Positions 8,290-17,161 of a DNA stretch of 36,252 nt are shown piece after piece. The translations under genes and the position numbers were made by a program. Below the pieces are notes generated by a model. It did no database searches and was not told the origin of the DNA. It worked only from the letters and a program-made list of their open reading frames with translations. The stretch is taken from the NCBI GenBank assembly GCA_016928125.1, contig JAFGLK010000475.1:1-36252 (forward strand), in the 5' to 3' direction. Each line of letters begins with the position of its first letter. Position 1 is the stretch's first letter. Source of the DNA: Anaerolineae bacterium (GTDB taxonomy: Bacteria > Chloroflexota > Anaerolineae > UBA1429).

Positions 8290-9722
8290 GGTGATCCACG
8301 CTCCCCGAGTCGCTGCAGGACTCTCTCGCCGATGAGATAGCCATCGCCTGCACCAAGGGTCACGAGCAAGTCGCCCGCCTGCAAATGATCGAGCAGGTAG
8401 GCTACGATCTCATCGTAGGTCGCGATATGCCGGATATCGGGATGTCGGGCGCGCTGCACCAGGTCCTGGGCGCTCACGGTCTCTTTTTCTTTGGGACGCG
8501 CCTTGAATATGTCTGTGACCACCACACGGTCGGCCTGAGGGAAACAGGCCGCGAACTCCTCAAGCAACGCGCTCGTGCGACTGAATGTGTGGGGCTGAAA
8601 CACCGCCCAGATCGATCGGTGCGGATAGCGCTGTCGCGCCGCCGCCAGAGTCGCTCGGATCTCGGTAGGATGATGTGCATAATCGTCCACGACCACAATG
8701 CCCCCGGCCTGGCCTTTGATCTCAAAGCGACGCCGTGCCCCTCGGAAATCCCGCAGCGCTTGGGCTGCAGCCTGTCGTTCGAGCCCGCAGCGATCCGCCA
8801 CGATCAAGGCGGCTGTGGCATTGAGCGCATTGTGCACCCCGGCGATGCCCAGCGAGCACGTCACCCAAGGCAACTGCCCCTCGAACACGACGAAATCGAT
8901 CCCCCCACGGTCGTTGACTGTTACGGGTCCGACTCGATAGCGAGCCTGGTCGCCCAGGCCATAGGTCCATGTCTCGAGCCTCGACCCGAGCCAGGGCTGA
9001 GCATCCAGGGCACGCATCAACTGCGGGCTATCCGCACAGGCCACGAGAGAGCCGCCCGGCTTGATCTTACGCACAAAGCCACCAAAGGCCTTGCGCACCG
9101 CGGCGATGTCCGCAAAGCAGTCCGGATGATCCATCTCCACATTGGTGATCACGGCCACGTCAGGATCGAGACCGTAGAAAGCATAGTCGTACTCGTCTGC
9201 CTCAATCACAAAATCATCCCCGTGCCCGGCGCGCGCGTTGGTGCCCAGATCTTGGATGAGCCCTCCGACGATGAAGGATGGATCGCGCCCAAGCCCATCC
9301 AGGATCACGCTCAGCATGGCAGACGTGGTCGTCTTGCCGTGGGTGCCCGCGACGGCCAGGACGCGCTGCCCCAGCATCAAGGTCCCCAGCATGTCGCGCC
9401 GCTTGAGCACCGGGATGCCAGCCGCTCGTGCGGCCTGGACCTCGACATTGCCCTCTGGGATGGCCGATGAGATGATCACAAGTTGAGCATCGGCCACTTG
9501 TGCCGAGGCATGCCCCACAGAAACACCCACCCCCAATCGTGCCAACTCCTCGGTGATGGGCGAAGCACGCAGGTCTGAGCCCGTCACCCGATGGCCACGC
9601 ATCACCAGCACGCGAGCGATGGCGGAAAGCCCCACTCCGCCAATGCCCACCAGGTGGATCCTCTCAGGTAGGGCCTGACTGTGCCTCTGCAAGATCGCCG
9701 TCTCTGCCACCTCAAGCTCCAC
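8286..9722 (-). CDS. murC: UDP-N-acetylmuramate--L-alanine ligase
   Basis: Cytoplasmic Mur ligase adding L-Ala to UDP-MurNAc using ATP. The 478-residue protein begins with a GTG. Domain 1 has the Rossmann-like HLVGIGGVGLSAIA. Domain 2 has the ATP loop GTHGKTTT (residues 126-133), the MurC-typical EADEYDYAF and NVEMDHPDCF. Domain 3 has DDYAHHPTEI and the VFQPHTFSRT motif. Both length and motif order are normal. It begins 14 bases after the second CvpA-like gene and overlaps murB by 4 bases. Confidence 0.97.
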   Translation of the reverse strand: MELEVAETAILQRHSQALPERIHLVGIGGVGLSAIARVLVMRGHRVTGSDLRASPITEELARLGVGVSVGHASAQVADAQLVIISSAIPEGNVEVQAARAAGIPVLKRRDMLGTLMLGQRVLAVAGTHGKTTTSAMLSVILDGLGRDPSFIVGGLIQDLGTNARAGHGDDFVIEADEYDYAFYGLDPDVAVITNVEMDHPDCFADIAAVRKAFGGFVRKIKPGGSLVACADSPQLMRALDAQPWLGSRLETWTYGLGDQARYRVGPVTVNDRGGIDFVVFEGQLPWVTCSLGIAGVHNALNATAALIVADRCGLERQAAAQALRDFRGARRRFEIKGQAGGIVVVDDYAHHPTEIRATLAAARQRYPHRSIWAVFQPHTFSRTSALLEEFAACFPQADRVVVTDIFKARPKEKETVSAQDLVQRARHPDIRHIATYDEIVAYLLDHLQAGDLLVTLGAGDGYLIGERVLQRLGERGSP

Positions 9723-9736
9723 GGATCAACTTCCGC

Positions 9737-10297
9737 TCATCGAATGACCCTAGCCAGCAAAAGCAGGCCACTAAGGTATAATAGCAGGCTCTGCCCAAGC
9801 AGCACTTCCTGACCCAGGAAAGAGATCGGCAAGAGCTCGACCAGCGTCTTGGCAAAGCCGGATAGCTTCTCCTGGGAGAAGCCGAGCCACACGATCGGAT
9901 AGCCGAACTTGTCCATATAGAACCAGATGGACCCCATGATGAGATACCCATTGAGCGTGCCCGTCATGAGCCCCAGCAGCACGCCCTGATACCCGCCCGG
10001 CGGCTGCCCTCCAAAGGCCAGGGTTTCACCCTGATACGAGATAAAAGCCGTACCGCTAATCACCAAAACAAAGAACCAGCACTGGAAAAGCTCCTTGCTG
10101 GGGACCGATACAAACTTGGCGCTCAAGCTGGCTGCCTTCTCCAGTCCACTCCCAAGTCGTGTCTCGAACTGACTCAGGAAGAAGAGCAGAAACATGATCA
10201 CCGTCGTCACGCCCAGTTCCTTAAGGAATCCTCGAACGAGACCGATGAAGGTAAAGAGCAAAACGAGGGCCCCAAAAAAGACCTCTATGGGCGCCAA
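9737..10297 (-). CDS. CvpA-like integral membrane protein (second of pair)
   Basis: A 186-residue, strongly hydrophobic protein with four or five membrane segments (about residues 5-22, 29-42, 70-86, 104-125 and 168-182). The first hairpin (IGLVRGFLKELG) and the GLMTGTLNGY motif (109-118) resemble the CvpA/colicin V production fold. The motif also matches [10 protein letters not shown] in the gene just upstream, so the two look like diverged duplicates. The chosen start is a TTG 4 bases after a strong AAAGGAGG; an upstream in-frame TTG would give 30 extra residues overlapping the previous gene. Its place between murG and murC suggests a role in envelope assembly, but no activity can be read from the sequence. 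Confidence 0.72.
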   Translation of the reverse strand: MAPIEVFFGALVLLFTFIGLVRGFLKELGVTTVIMFLLFFLSQFETRLGSGLEKAASLSAKFVSVPSKELFQCWFFVLVISGTAFISYQGETLAFGGQPPGGYQGVLLGLMTGTLNGYLIMGSIWFYMDKFGYPIVWLGFSQEKLSGFAKTLVELLPISFLGQEVLLGQSLLLYLSGLLLLARVIR

Positions 10298-10301
10298 AGA
10301 T

Positions 10302-10309
10302 CCTCCTTT
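10302..10309 (-). promoter_or_regulatory. ribosome binding site fixing a TTG start
   Basis: AAAGGAGG lies 4 bases before the TTG of the second CvpA-like gene. It is the strongest Shine-Dalgarno match in this part of the operon, and it argues against the longer reading frame that begins 90 bases upstream. Confidence 0.7.
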
Positions 10310-10346
10310 GGCCAGCCAGGCTGGCACAGACGCAAGAGCGATCCCA

Positions 10347-10940
10347 TCAGCCCCCCTTTTTCGCTCCCGAAGCGGTATACAACCCAAAGGCGATCAACAC
10401 GAATACAAAGAAAAAGAGCACCTGAGCCACAGTCTCGCCCTCTGAAAGCAATCTCTGCGCCTCAATGGCTGGCACTTTGACGGAGACGTTCTTCACAAAC
10501 AGGATCGGCAGCAGATAGCTCGCAATGGCATATCCATTGACCGCCCCCACAAACAGGCCTAACACCCTTGGGACAATCGCCTTGGGGGCGGCCATGCGCA
10601 CCTCCCCGAGCACATAGAAGAAAAGCGTGATGAGACCAAAGACGGCCAAATGCAGCTTGGGCAGATCGTCCGCTGCAACCAGGTCCGGAGCTTCGCTGGC
10701 CTTGACGAATTCAGCGCCGGGATCATCCGCACCCAGCACAATGTTGATGCCAGCCCGCCCATAACGATAGAGCCGATTCACCTGAGGCTGTACTGCCTCG
10801 GCCAGCGTGGACGATACCACGATGGCCAACAGAATACCCATCAGCGCCAGAACCTCGCGGTGGACCCCGCGCCGCCCACCGATCAGGGCAAAGACCCCCA
10901 GAAAGGAGCCGACAAAGGTACGGCTATCCATGAGCGCCAT
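10347..10940 (-). CDS. CvpA-like integral membrane protein (first of pair)
   Basis: A 197-residue membrane protein. The N-terminal segment [22 protein letters not shown] resembles the first helices of CvpA proteins (RRG-x3-E then a hydrophobic helix). An extracytoplasmic or loop region (about 50-92) is polar and acidic. Further membrane segments lie at about 97-113, 124-148 and 170-190. [10 protein letters not shown] (128-137) matches the corresponding motif of the next gene. The ATG lies inside the end of murG (overlap 17 bases; a second ATG three codons later would shorten the overlap to 8), so translation is probably coupled to murG. It could assist lipid II handling, but that is inference from position only. 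Confidence 0.72.
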   Translation of the reverse strand: MALMDSRTFVGSFLGVFALIGGRRGVHREVLALMGILLAIVVSSTLAEAVQPQVNRLYRYGRAGINIVLGADDPGAEFVKASEAPDLVAADDLPKLHLAVFGLITLFFYVLGEVRMAAPKAIVPRVLGLFVGAVNGYAIASYLLPILFVKNVSVKVPAIEAQRLLSEGETVAQVLFFFVFVLIAFGLYTASGAKKGG

Positions 10941-12048
10941 CCTCGGCGAGAGAGACGAGTTGGGCGGCGATCACAGGCGCCGCATCGGGCCTGGATAGCG
11001 ATCGAGCTGCGGCGCTCATCTGAGCCAGACGCCCCTCCGAGGTCAACAGCTCTTGGACGACGGCCACGATCCGATCCATCAGCTCACCATCCGGCACGCT
11101 GACCGCCGCCCCTCGCTCCACCAGATACGCGGCATTGATCTGCTGATGTTGCCCTGCATAAGGATAAGGCACCAGGATCGCCGGCAGGCCAGCGGCAGGA
11201 AACTCGCCCAGGGTGGCCGCTCCCGCCCGCGCCAGCACCAGATCGGCCGCGACCAACGCGGCGGGCATCTCCTCATGCAGGTAAGGGTACGGATGATAGC
11301 GTGCTTCCTGTTCCTCGGGCAGATCCCGGGCCACAGCCGCCAAGGCCTCATAGTCCGCCTGACCGCAGAGATGTATCACCTGCGCCATCTCCAATAACTC
11401 ACCCAGATGGGCCTGGACGGCTGCATTGATCGAATGCGCTCCCCGACTGCCGCCCAACACCAGAAGAAGCGGAACTCCTTCCGACAGACCGAACGTTCCC
11501 TTGGCTGCCTTGACATCGGTCGTGAACAAGGCTTGCCGCACGGGATAGCCACTTACGAGCACCTTCGACGCCTGAAAGTGAGCTGCCACCGACTCGAATG
11601 ATACCGCAACCCGCTTGGCTATATGCGACAGCAACCTGACCGCGAGTCCGGGCTCCATATCGGGCAGATAGATCAGCGCCGGACAACCCCTAAACCATCC
11701 GGCTACCACCGCCGGAACCGACACATAGCCGCCCGTAGCCAGGATCGCATCCGGCCGAAAGCGCCGCATCAGGCGGCAGGCCTGGGCAGTGCCAAGAAGG
11801 ATCCGACCGAGATGGATGAGCCCTTTCAGGGGATTCGCCCCCCGCAATGCGCCCGTCGACACTGGCCAGAAGGCCAGGCCGGCCCGCTGGACGATACCTT
11901 CCTCCACGCTGTTTGGGGCGCCCACCCAGAGCACGTCCCCAACCTGGGTCGGATGGGCGATCGACTCGTCATCGAGCAGAGCCTCTATGATCGACAGCGC
12001 CGGGTAGACGTGTCCTCCAGTGCCCCCGCCCGTGGCCAAAAGCCTCAC
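10924..12048 (-). CDS. murG: UDP-GlcNAc:lipid I GlcNAc transferase MurG
   Basis: Membrane-associated GT28 glycosyltransferase that makes lipid II from lipid I. The 374-residue protein starts with a GTG overlapping the ftsW stop (GTGA). It shows the N-terminal glycine loop [12 protein letters not shown] (7-18), [12 protein letters not shown], the second glycine loop [13 protein letters not shown], and the donor-binding stretch [26 protein letters not shown] followed by GQHQQINA. All are standard for MurG. It ends inside the start of the first CvpA-like gene instead of being followed directly by murC. Confidence 0.97.
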   Translation of the reverse strand: MRLLATGGGTGGHVYPALSIIEALLDDESIAHPTQVGDVLWVGAPNSVEEGIVQRAGLAFWPVSTGALRGANPLKGLIHLGRILLGTAQACRLMRRFRPDAILATGGYVSVPAVVAGWFRGCPALIYLPDMEPGLAVRLLSHIAKRVAVSFESVAAHFQASKVLVSGYPVRQALFTTDVKAAKGTFGLSEGVPLLLVLGGSRGAHSINAAVQAHLGELLEMAQVIHLCGQADYEALAAVARDLPEEQEARYHPYPYLHEEMPAALVAADLVLARAGAATLGEFPAAGLPAILVPYPYAGQHQQINAAYLVERGAAVSVPDGELMDRIVAVVQELLTSEGRLAQMSAAARSLSRPDAAPVIAAQLVSLAEDGAHG

Positions 12049-13196
12049 CTGAACTCACTTCCCCCGCCCCCGGCGTGCGGCCCCGGCAAGCGGCTGCTCC
12101 GCGATATGTTCAACAGGATGCCCACCGATGCAAGACAACTTACCAGGGAGGAGCCGCCATAGCTGATAAAGGGCAGTACCGTCCCGGTAAAGGGCGTAGA
12201 CGCGGTGATGACCCCGATGTGCAACGCGGCCTGAAACGTGACCCAGCCCACGATGCCGACCGCCAAGAGCGACCCAAAAGTGTCTGGGGCATAGCGCGCG
12301 ACACGCAGCCCGCGCCACGTCCAGAGCCCGTAGATCAACATCACCACGCTTGCGCCCACGAAACCGAGTTCCTCGGCAATGATGGCGAAAATACAATCCG
12401 TATGCGGTGCGAAGACGGTGAACTTTTGCTGGCTCTGTCCCAGACCGCTGCCGAACCAGCCCCCCTTGACGAGGCCTAGTACGGACTGCACAGTCTGATA
12501 GCCCTTGCCGAAGGCATCCTCAAAGGGGCCGCTCAGCCATGTGTCCACCCGCTCGAAACGATAGTTCACGACCAGAGCCACACCCACAAGCGCGATGCCG
12601 CCAAAGAGAAATCCAATCAGCAGTTGCTTGATATCCGCTCCTGCCACAAAGAACATGGCCGTCGCCGTCACGATCAGCAGAGCGGCAGTGGAATAATCGG
12701 GCTGGGCCACGATCAGGCCCGCGATAATGCCCAGCAAAATGGCAAAGGGGATCAGCCCCAGGGTGATATTGCGAATGTCTTTGTCTTGAATGTCCTTGCT
12801 CTTGGCCTCAAGCCAAACCGCGATGTAGACCATAGCGCCCAGCTTGGCGATCTCCGCCGGCTGGATGGAGCGCCTCTCCGAGAGAACCCAGCGCCCAAGG
12901 ACGGCCATCACAGCCAGGATCACGACGGTGAGCACCAGGATCTCGACAGCATACTTGCGATAGAAGTGATAATCGATGCGCCAACCCACGAACAGCGCCA
13001 CGAGGCCGATCAGCGCATAGATCACCTGCCGCTGCACGAAATAGGTGGGCTGATCTTGGTACTGCCCCCCATCAAACAGCGCAAACCCATATGAGGCGCT
13101 ATAGACCATCACCAGCCCAATGATCATCAGGGCGAGCACGATGAAAAAGACACCCCAGTCCGTTCTCGAGAAGTGGGCACCCGAAACGACCGCCAT
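12045..13196 (-). CDS. ftsW: SEDS peptidoglycan glycosyltransferase FtsW
   Basis: Polytopic SEDS protein of 383 residues that polymerises lipid II at the septum with the class B PBP encoded four genes upstream. About ten membrane segments are visible. Family motifs include [27 protein letters not shown], the large loop ending in [17 protein letters not shown] (its Asp aligns with the catalytic Asp of RodA/FtsW) and [12 protein letters not shown]. Position between murD and murG supports FtsW rather than RodA. The start follows a GGGGGGATC ribosome binding site 8 bases after murD ends. Confidence 0.95.
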   Translation of the reverse strand: MAVVSGAHFSRTDWGVFFIVLALMIIGLVMVYSASYGFALFDGGQYQDQPTYFVQRQVIYALIGLVALFVGWRIDYHFYRKYAVEILVLTVVILAVMAVLGRWVLSERRSIQPAEIAKLGAMVYIAVWLEAKSKDIQDKDIRNITLGLIPFAILLGIIAGLIVAQPDYSTAALLIVTATAMFFVAGADIKQLLIGFLFGGIALVGVALVVNYRFERVDTWLSGPFEDAFGKGYQTVQSVLGLVKGGWFGSGLGQSQQKFTVFAPHTDCIFAIIAEELGFVGASVVMLIYGLWTWRGLRVARYAPDTFGSLLAVGIVGWVTFQAALHIGVITASTPFTGTVLPFISYGGSSLVSCLASVGILLNISRSSRLPGPHAGGGGSEFR

Positions 13197-13204
13197 GATC
13201 CCCC

Positions 13205-14662
13205 CTACAGCAACCCAACCAATTCGCGAAACCTTGCCCCGCGCGCCTCAAAGTCCACAAACGCATCAAAGCTCGTGCCCCCAGGCGATAGCAACACCAC
13301 ATCGCCTGTCTGTGCCACGCTGGCCGCCTCAACGACCGCCTGCTCGAGAGACTCGACCACCGACAGCTTCGGGCCGGACGAGGGGGCCAGACGGTGCCGC
13401 TCGCGCGCCTGGTCGAGCGCGCCCACGATGATTGGGCTCGCCTCGCCAAAGGCGATCACCACACGCACGCGCTGAATCACGAGGTCGGCCCAATCGTCCC
13501 ACGGCAGGTGCTTGTCTCGCCCGCCCGCCAACAGGACCAACGGCTCCGAGAACGAGGACAGAGCCGCCATGGCGCGCTCTGGAGCCGTGGCGATCGAATC
13601 ATTGACAAAGAGAACGCCTCGCCAATCGCGCACGGGTTCGAGACGATGCGCCACGCCGGTGAAGCTGACCGCCACCTCTTGCACAGCCGACGGGTCGACG
13701 CCCCCAGCCACAGCGCAACAGGCCGCTGCCGCCACATTCGCCCAGTTGTGTCGGCCCCGCAGGCGGATCTTGCCCGTATCCACCAGCAACCGCTCGCGGC
13801 CATCCTGCCGTAGCAAGAGCCGCTCACCCTGCAAAAAGACACCTTCTGCAACGGTCTCCTCGAGGCTGAAGAACAGCGGGCGGGCCCTGGTTTGCGCCGC
13901 CAACGCCCGCGTTGCGGCATCATCCGCACTCAAGATCGCCCAATCACCCTCACTCTGGAAACGCAAGATGTTCGCCTTGGCCCGAATATAGTCCTCCATG
14001 GAGGGGTGGCGGTCGAGATGATTGGGCGTGATGTTCGTGATTGCCGCGATGGATGGGCTCCAACCTCCCAAAGAGATCGCCCGCGAGGCGATAGATCGGC
14101 GTCGCTCCACAGCGTCTCCCTGATATTCGGGCGCGAACAGCTCGAGCTGAAAGCTTGACAACTCCATCACCGCCACCTCAGGCGGCGGTTCATCGATGAG
14201 CCGGGCCAACAGCGGCATGCCAATGTTGCCGCCCAGCCAGGTGTCTCGCCCCCCGGCCGCGTACATCTGGGCCGTCAATGCGGCCGTGGTCGTCTTGCCC
14301 GCCGATCCAGTGATGCCTACCACAAGCCCGGGAAAGATTTGGGTAAAAAAGCGGGGCTCGCTGCTGATCGGCACCCCCTTGGCCCTGGCCTGCTGAACGA
14401 TGGGGGCGTACGGCGGCACCCCAGGGCTGAGAAACAGCACATCCACATCGAGCAATTCAGGCGGATTACTTCCCAGCACCAAATGCAGGTCCAGCCCGGC
14501 AAGCTCTGCGACACGATCGCCCAGGGCGTCTGCGGACTTGGAGTCGCTCAGGGTCACCTCGGCGCCGCAATGCAGCAGATAGCGCGCCAACGCGGTGCCC
14601 TCACGCGCCGCGCCAACGATGCCCGCCCTGATATATCTGAGATGCGCGGGCGAGACCGCCAT
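13205..14662 (-). CDS. murD: UDP-MurNAc-L-Ala--D-glutamate ligase
   Basis: Mur ligase adding D-Glu to UDP-MurNAc-L-Ala. With the ATG that shares its A with the mraY stop (TGATG), the protein has 485 residues. An 18-codon longer frame overlaps mraY and is less likely. Motifs are IVGAAREGTALARYL (domain 1), the ATP loop GSAGKTTT (119-126), MELSSFQLEL, ITNITPNHLDRH and GRHNWANVAAAA, then NDSIATAP and LLAGGRDKHLPW in domain 3. An extra stretch rich in Arg and Ser (about residues 178-202) separates MELSSFQLEL from the ITNITPNHLDRH motif and is longer than in typical MurD. Confidence 0.95.
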   Translation of the reverse strand: MAVSPAHLRYIRAGIVGAAREGTALARYLLHCGAEVTLSDSKSADALGDRVAELAGLDLHLVLGSNPPELLDVDVLFLSPGVPPYAPIVQQARAKGVPISSEPRFFTQIFPGLVVGITGSAGKTTTAALTAQMYAAGGRDTWLGGNIGMPLLARLIDEPPPEVAVMELSSFQLELFAPEYQGDAVERRRSIASRAISLGGWSPSIAAITNITPNHLDRHPSMEDYIRAKANILRFQSEGDWAILSADDAATRALAAQTRARPLFFSLEETVAEGVFLQGERLLLRQDGRERLLVDTGKIRLRGRHNWANVAAAACCAVAGGVDPSAVQEVAVSFTGVAHRLEPVRDWRGVLFVNDSIATAPERAMAALSSFSEPLVLLAGGRDKHLPWDDWADLVIQRVRVVIAFGEASPIIVGALDQARERHRLAPSSGPKLSVVESLEQAVVEAASVAQTGDVVLLSPGGTSFDAFVDFEARGARFRELVGLL

Positions 14663-15636
14663 CACACCGTCCCCAAAGCTACGCCGAACGCCGCCACAAC
14701 AGCCGCCACAATCCAAAAGCGTGCCACGATCTGCGTTTCAGACCAGCCACCCAACTCGAAATGGTAATGCAAGGGCGACATACGCAGGATACGCCGTCCC
14801 TCGCCGTGCTTGATTCGCGTATATTTGAAGTAGCTCACCTGAAGCATGACCGAAAGCGATTCCAGAACAAAGACCAGGCCGATCAGAGGCAAGAGCAGCC
14901 AGTGGCCGGCCAAACCCGCCGCCGCGGCCAGTCCGGCACCCAGCGCCTGTGCGCCGATGTCACCCATGAAGACCCTCGCTGGGTGCACATTGTACCATAG
15001 GAAGGCCGCCAGAGCGCCCACCATCCCAAAGCTGAACAGCGAGACACCGCGCTGGCCGGTGGCCATGGCCAATATGCCCAGGGCCGCATAGGCACTGGCG
15101 GCCGAGCCGCCAGCCAATCCATCCAGACCATCGGTGAGGTTCACTGCATTCGACATGAACACGAGCAGTAGAGCTTGCAGGGGGATGCTCCACGCCTTGA
15201 GCTCAAAACTGGCGTTCACTATCGGTATTCGCAAAGGATGTGACCCTTGGGCCAGGTACAGCACGATAGCAACCCCCAGAGCGAGCACCCACTGCCAGAA
15301 GAACTTGTAGCGCGCCAGCCAGCCCACCCCTGATCGATCGTGGAGGCCTCGGAGGTCGTCAAAGGCTCCCAATACCCCAAAGGCGACCACGGCGAGCAAG
15401 ATCAGAAGCGCATCGGTGAACCCCAAGAGGGCTAGCACCAGCGAGACTCCGACCATCCCCACCAGGAAATAGAGCCCCCCCATGGTGGCGGTGCCCGACT
15501 TGACCTGGTGAGCGTCGGGTTCCTCGGTCCGTATGCGTTTGCCGATGCCGCGCGCCACGAGCTGTTGAATCACCCAACCGCCCCAGGGCACCATGAGCAG
15601 GAAAACGAGCCCGGAGAGCAAGAGCTCAGGCGCCAT
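14662..15636 (-). CDS. mraY: phospho-MurNAc-pentapeptide transferase MraY
   Basis: Polytopic enzyme that moves phospho-MurNAc-pentapeptide to undecaprenyl phosphate, giving lipid I. The 324-residue protein has about ten membrane segments. Conserved loops are GTATMGGLYFL, the FDDLRGL Asp pair (93-94), NAVNLTDGLDGLAGG (163-177), VFMGDIGAQALGA and SPLHYHFELGGWSETQIV, the last being the MraY His-rich loop. GDIGAQALG varies from the more usual GDTGSLALG but keeps the key Asp. The start lies 11 bases inside the end of murF, and the end is fused by TGATG to the murD start. Confidence 0.96.
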   Translation of the reverse strand: MAPELLLSGLVFLLMVPWGGWVIQQLVARGIGKRIRTEEPDAHQVKSGTATMGGLYFLVGMVGVSLVLALLGFTDALLILLAVVAFGVLGAFDDLRGLHDRSGVGWLARYKFFWQWVLALGVAIVLYLAQGSHPLRIPIVNASFELKAWSIPLQALLLVFMSNAVNLTDGLDGLAGGSAASAYAALGILAMATGQRGVSLFSFGMVGALAAFLWYNVHPARVFMGDIGAQALGAGLAAAAGLAGHWLLLPLIGLVFVLESLSVMLQVSYFKYTRIKHGEGRRILRMSPLHYHFELGGWSETQIVARFWIVAAVVAAFGVALGTV

Positions 15637-17161
15637 CGGCTTGGCCTTTCAGCGCCTGCACAATCTCCTCCATGGCCATCCCCCTGGAGCCCTTGATCAG
15701 AATCTGGTCGCCCTTCCGAACAGCCTCCTGCAGCAACACGATCGCGCTCTGATTGTCCGCCACCGCGTGCACGGCTGCAGCCTCCAAGCGATCGCCAGGC
15801 CTGGCCTCAAGAGCTTCTTCGGCGATCAGTCGAGCTCGCTGACCCACGGTGATGAGCATATCGAGCACCCGCGCAGAGCACCGGCCAACCTGACGATGGC
15901 CCGCCGCCTCCTGACTTCCCAGCTCCAGCATGTCCCCCAGGACCGCGATATGCCGGCCAGGCAGTTCGCCCAGCAGATCTAGCGCAGCACACGTTGAAGT
16001 TGGGCTGGCGTTGTAGGTATCGTCCAGCAGCCGTGCGCCGCGCAGGCCTGTACGCGGAACCAGGCGCAGGCCATAATCGAGCGCATCCAGGCCCGCCTGT
16101 ACCTCGCTCCAGGTCAGGCCCTCCGCCAGGCCGACGGTTGTGGCCGCCAGTGCGGGCAAGACCGCATGACGCCCGAGCATGCGTATATGCATCGCCTGAG
16201 ACGATCCGGCCAGTGCCAGTGGCGCATCTTGCCGCACATGGGCCCGGAAATGCACGCCCTCAAGCCCGCCGCTTTCGATCTCATCGGCCCAAACGTGACG
16301 GTTGCCCTCCAGACCAAAGCTCAAGACCCGAGCTCGGGTGCGCGAGGCCATGGCCCCCACACGACCGTCATCCCCATTGAGCACCGCTATGCCTGCGCTT
16401 GGGAGGGCGTCAATGAGTTCGGCCTTGGCCTCGGCGATGCGCTCGATCGTCCCCAGGCGCTCGAGATGCACCGGCTCAACGTTCATGACCACGCCAACCT
16501 GTGGCTGCGCGATCGTGCAGAGCTGCGCGATCTCTCCCTGAGCGTACATGCCCATCTCAAGCACCGCTCGCTGGTGGTCCTCCCTCAGCTCCATGAGCGT
16601 CAGCGGGAGGCCAATCTCGTTATTATAGTTGCCAACGCTCTTGAGCGTGCGATAGCGCTGGGCAAGCACAGCCGCGATCGCCTCCTTGGCTGTGGTCTTG
16701 CCCACACTGCCCGTCACGGCTACGACGCGCACGTCGGGGTGCTGGAGCCGCCAAAAGGCCGCAAAACGCTGCAGCGCTCTGAGCGCATCCGGAACCACCA
16801 CCGCAACGGGCGAGACGAACGGCGCACCAGACAGCGGTGCACCAGCGTGCACACTGGTGACGCCCTCGATCGGCCTCTCCACCAGAGCCACGCTGGCCCC
16901 AGCCTCGAAGGCGCTCGGGACAAAGTCATGACCATCAGCGCGTTCGCCCCGAAGCGCAACAAAGAGGCTGTCCCTGGTTGCCTGACGCGAATCGATGCAG
17001 ACAGCCCGGATCGCGACGCCCTCCGCGCCCTGGATAGGCACATTCGATGAAAGCGCGCTCAACAGATCGGCCAGAGTCAACATGCTTTCCCCGTCATGGA
17101 AGCCGGCCCCGACATATTCGCACGGGACGCAGACCCCCTTGCCAGTGCTGGGGCGGCCCAT
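15626..17161 (-). CDS. murF: UDP-MurNAc-tripeptide--D-Ala-D-Ala ligase MurF
   Basis: Mur ligase adding D-Ala-D-Ala to the UDP-MurNAc-tripeptide. Features are the N-terminal domain with CIDSRQATRDSLFVALRGER, the ATP loop GSVGKTT, LKSVGNYNNEIGLPLTLMEL, LEMGMYAQGEIA, DDTYNASPTS, LGDMLELG and the closing LIKGSRGMAMEEIV. These identify MurF and not MurE. The ATG used here shares a base with the ftsI stop (TGATG) and gives 511 residues. An internal ATG 26 codons later (17083), behind GGGGAA, begins exactly at the usual MurF N-terminus (MLTLADLL) and is an equally good choice. No murE lies between this gene and ftsI, where it often sits. Confidence 0.94.
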   Translation of the reverse strand: MGRPSTGKGVCVPCEYVGAGFHDGESMLTLADLLSALSSNVPIQGAEGVAIRAVCIDSRQATRDSLFVALRGERADGHDFVPSAFEAGASVALVERPIEGVTSVHAGAPLSGAPFVSPVAVVVPDALRALQRFAAFWRLQHPDVRVVAVTGSVGKTTAKEAIAAVLAQRYRTLKSVGNYNNEIGLPLTLMELREDHQRAVLEMGMYAQGEIAQLCTIAQPQVGVVMNVEPVHLERLGTIERIAEAKAELIDALPSAGIAVLNGDDGRVGAMASRTRARVLSFGLEGNRHVWADEIESGGLEGVHFRAHVRQDAPLALAGSSQAMHIRMLGRHAVLPALAATTVGLAEGLTWSEVQAGLDALDYGLRLVPRTGLRGARLLDDTYNASPTSTCAALDLLGELPGRHIAVLGDMLELGSQEAAGHRQVGRCSARVLDMLITVGQRARLIAEEALEARPGDRLEAAAVHAVADNQSAIVLLQEAVRKGDQILIKGSRGMAMEEIVQALKGQADGA

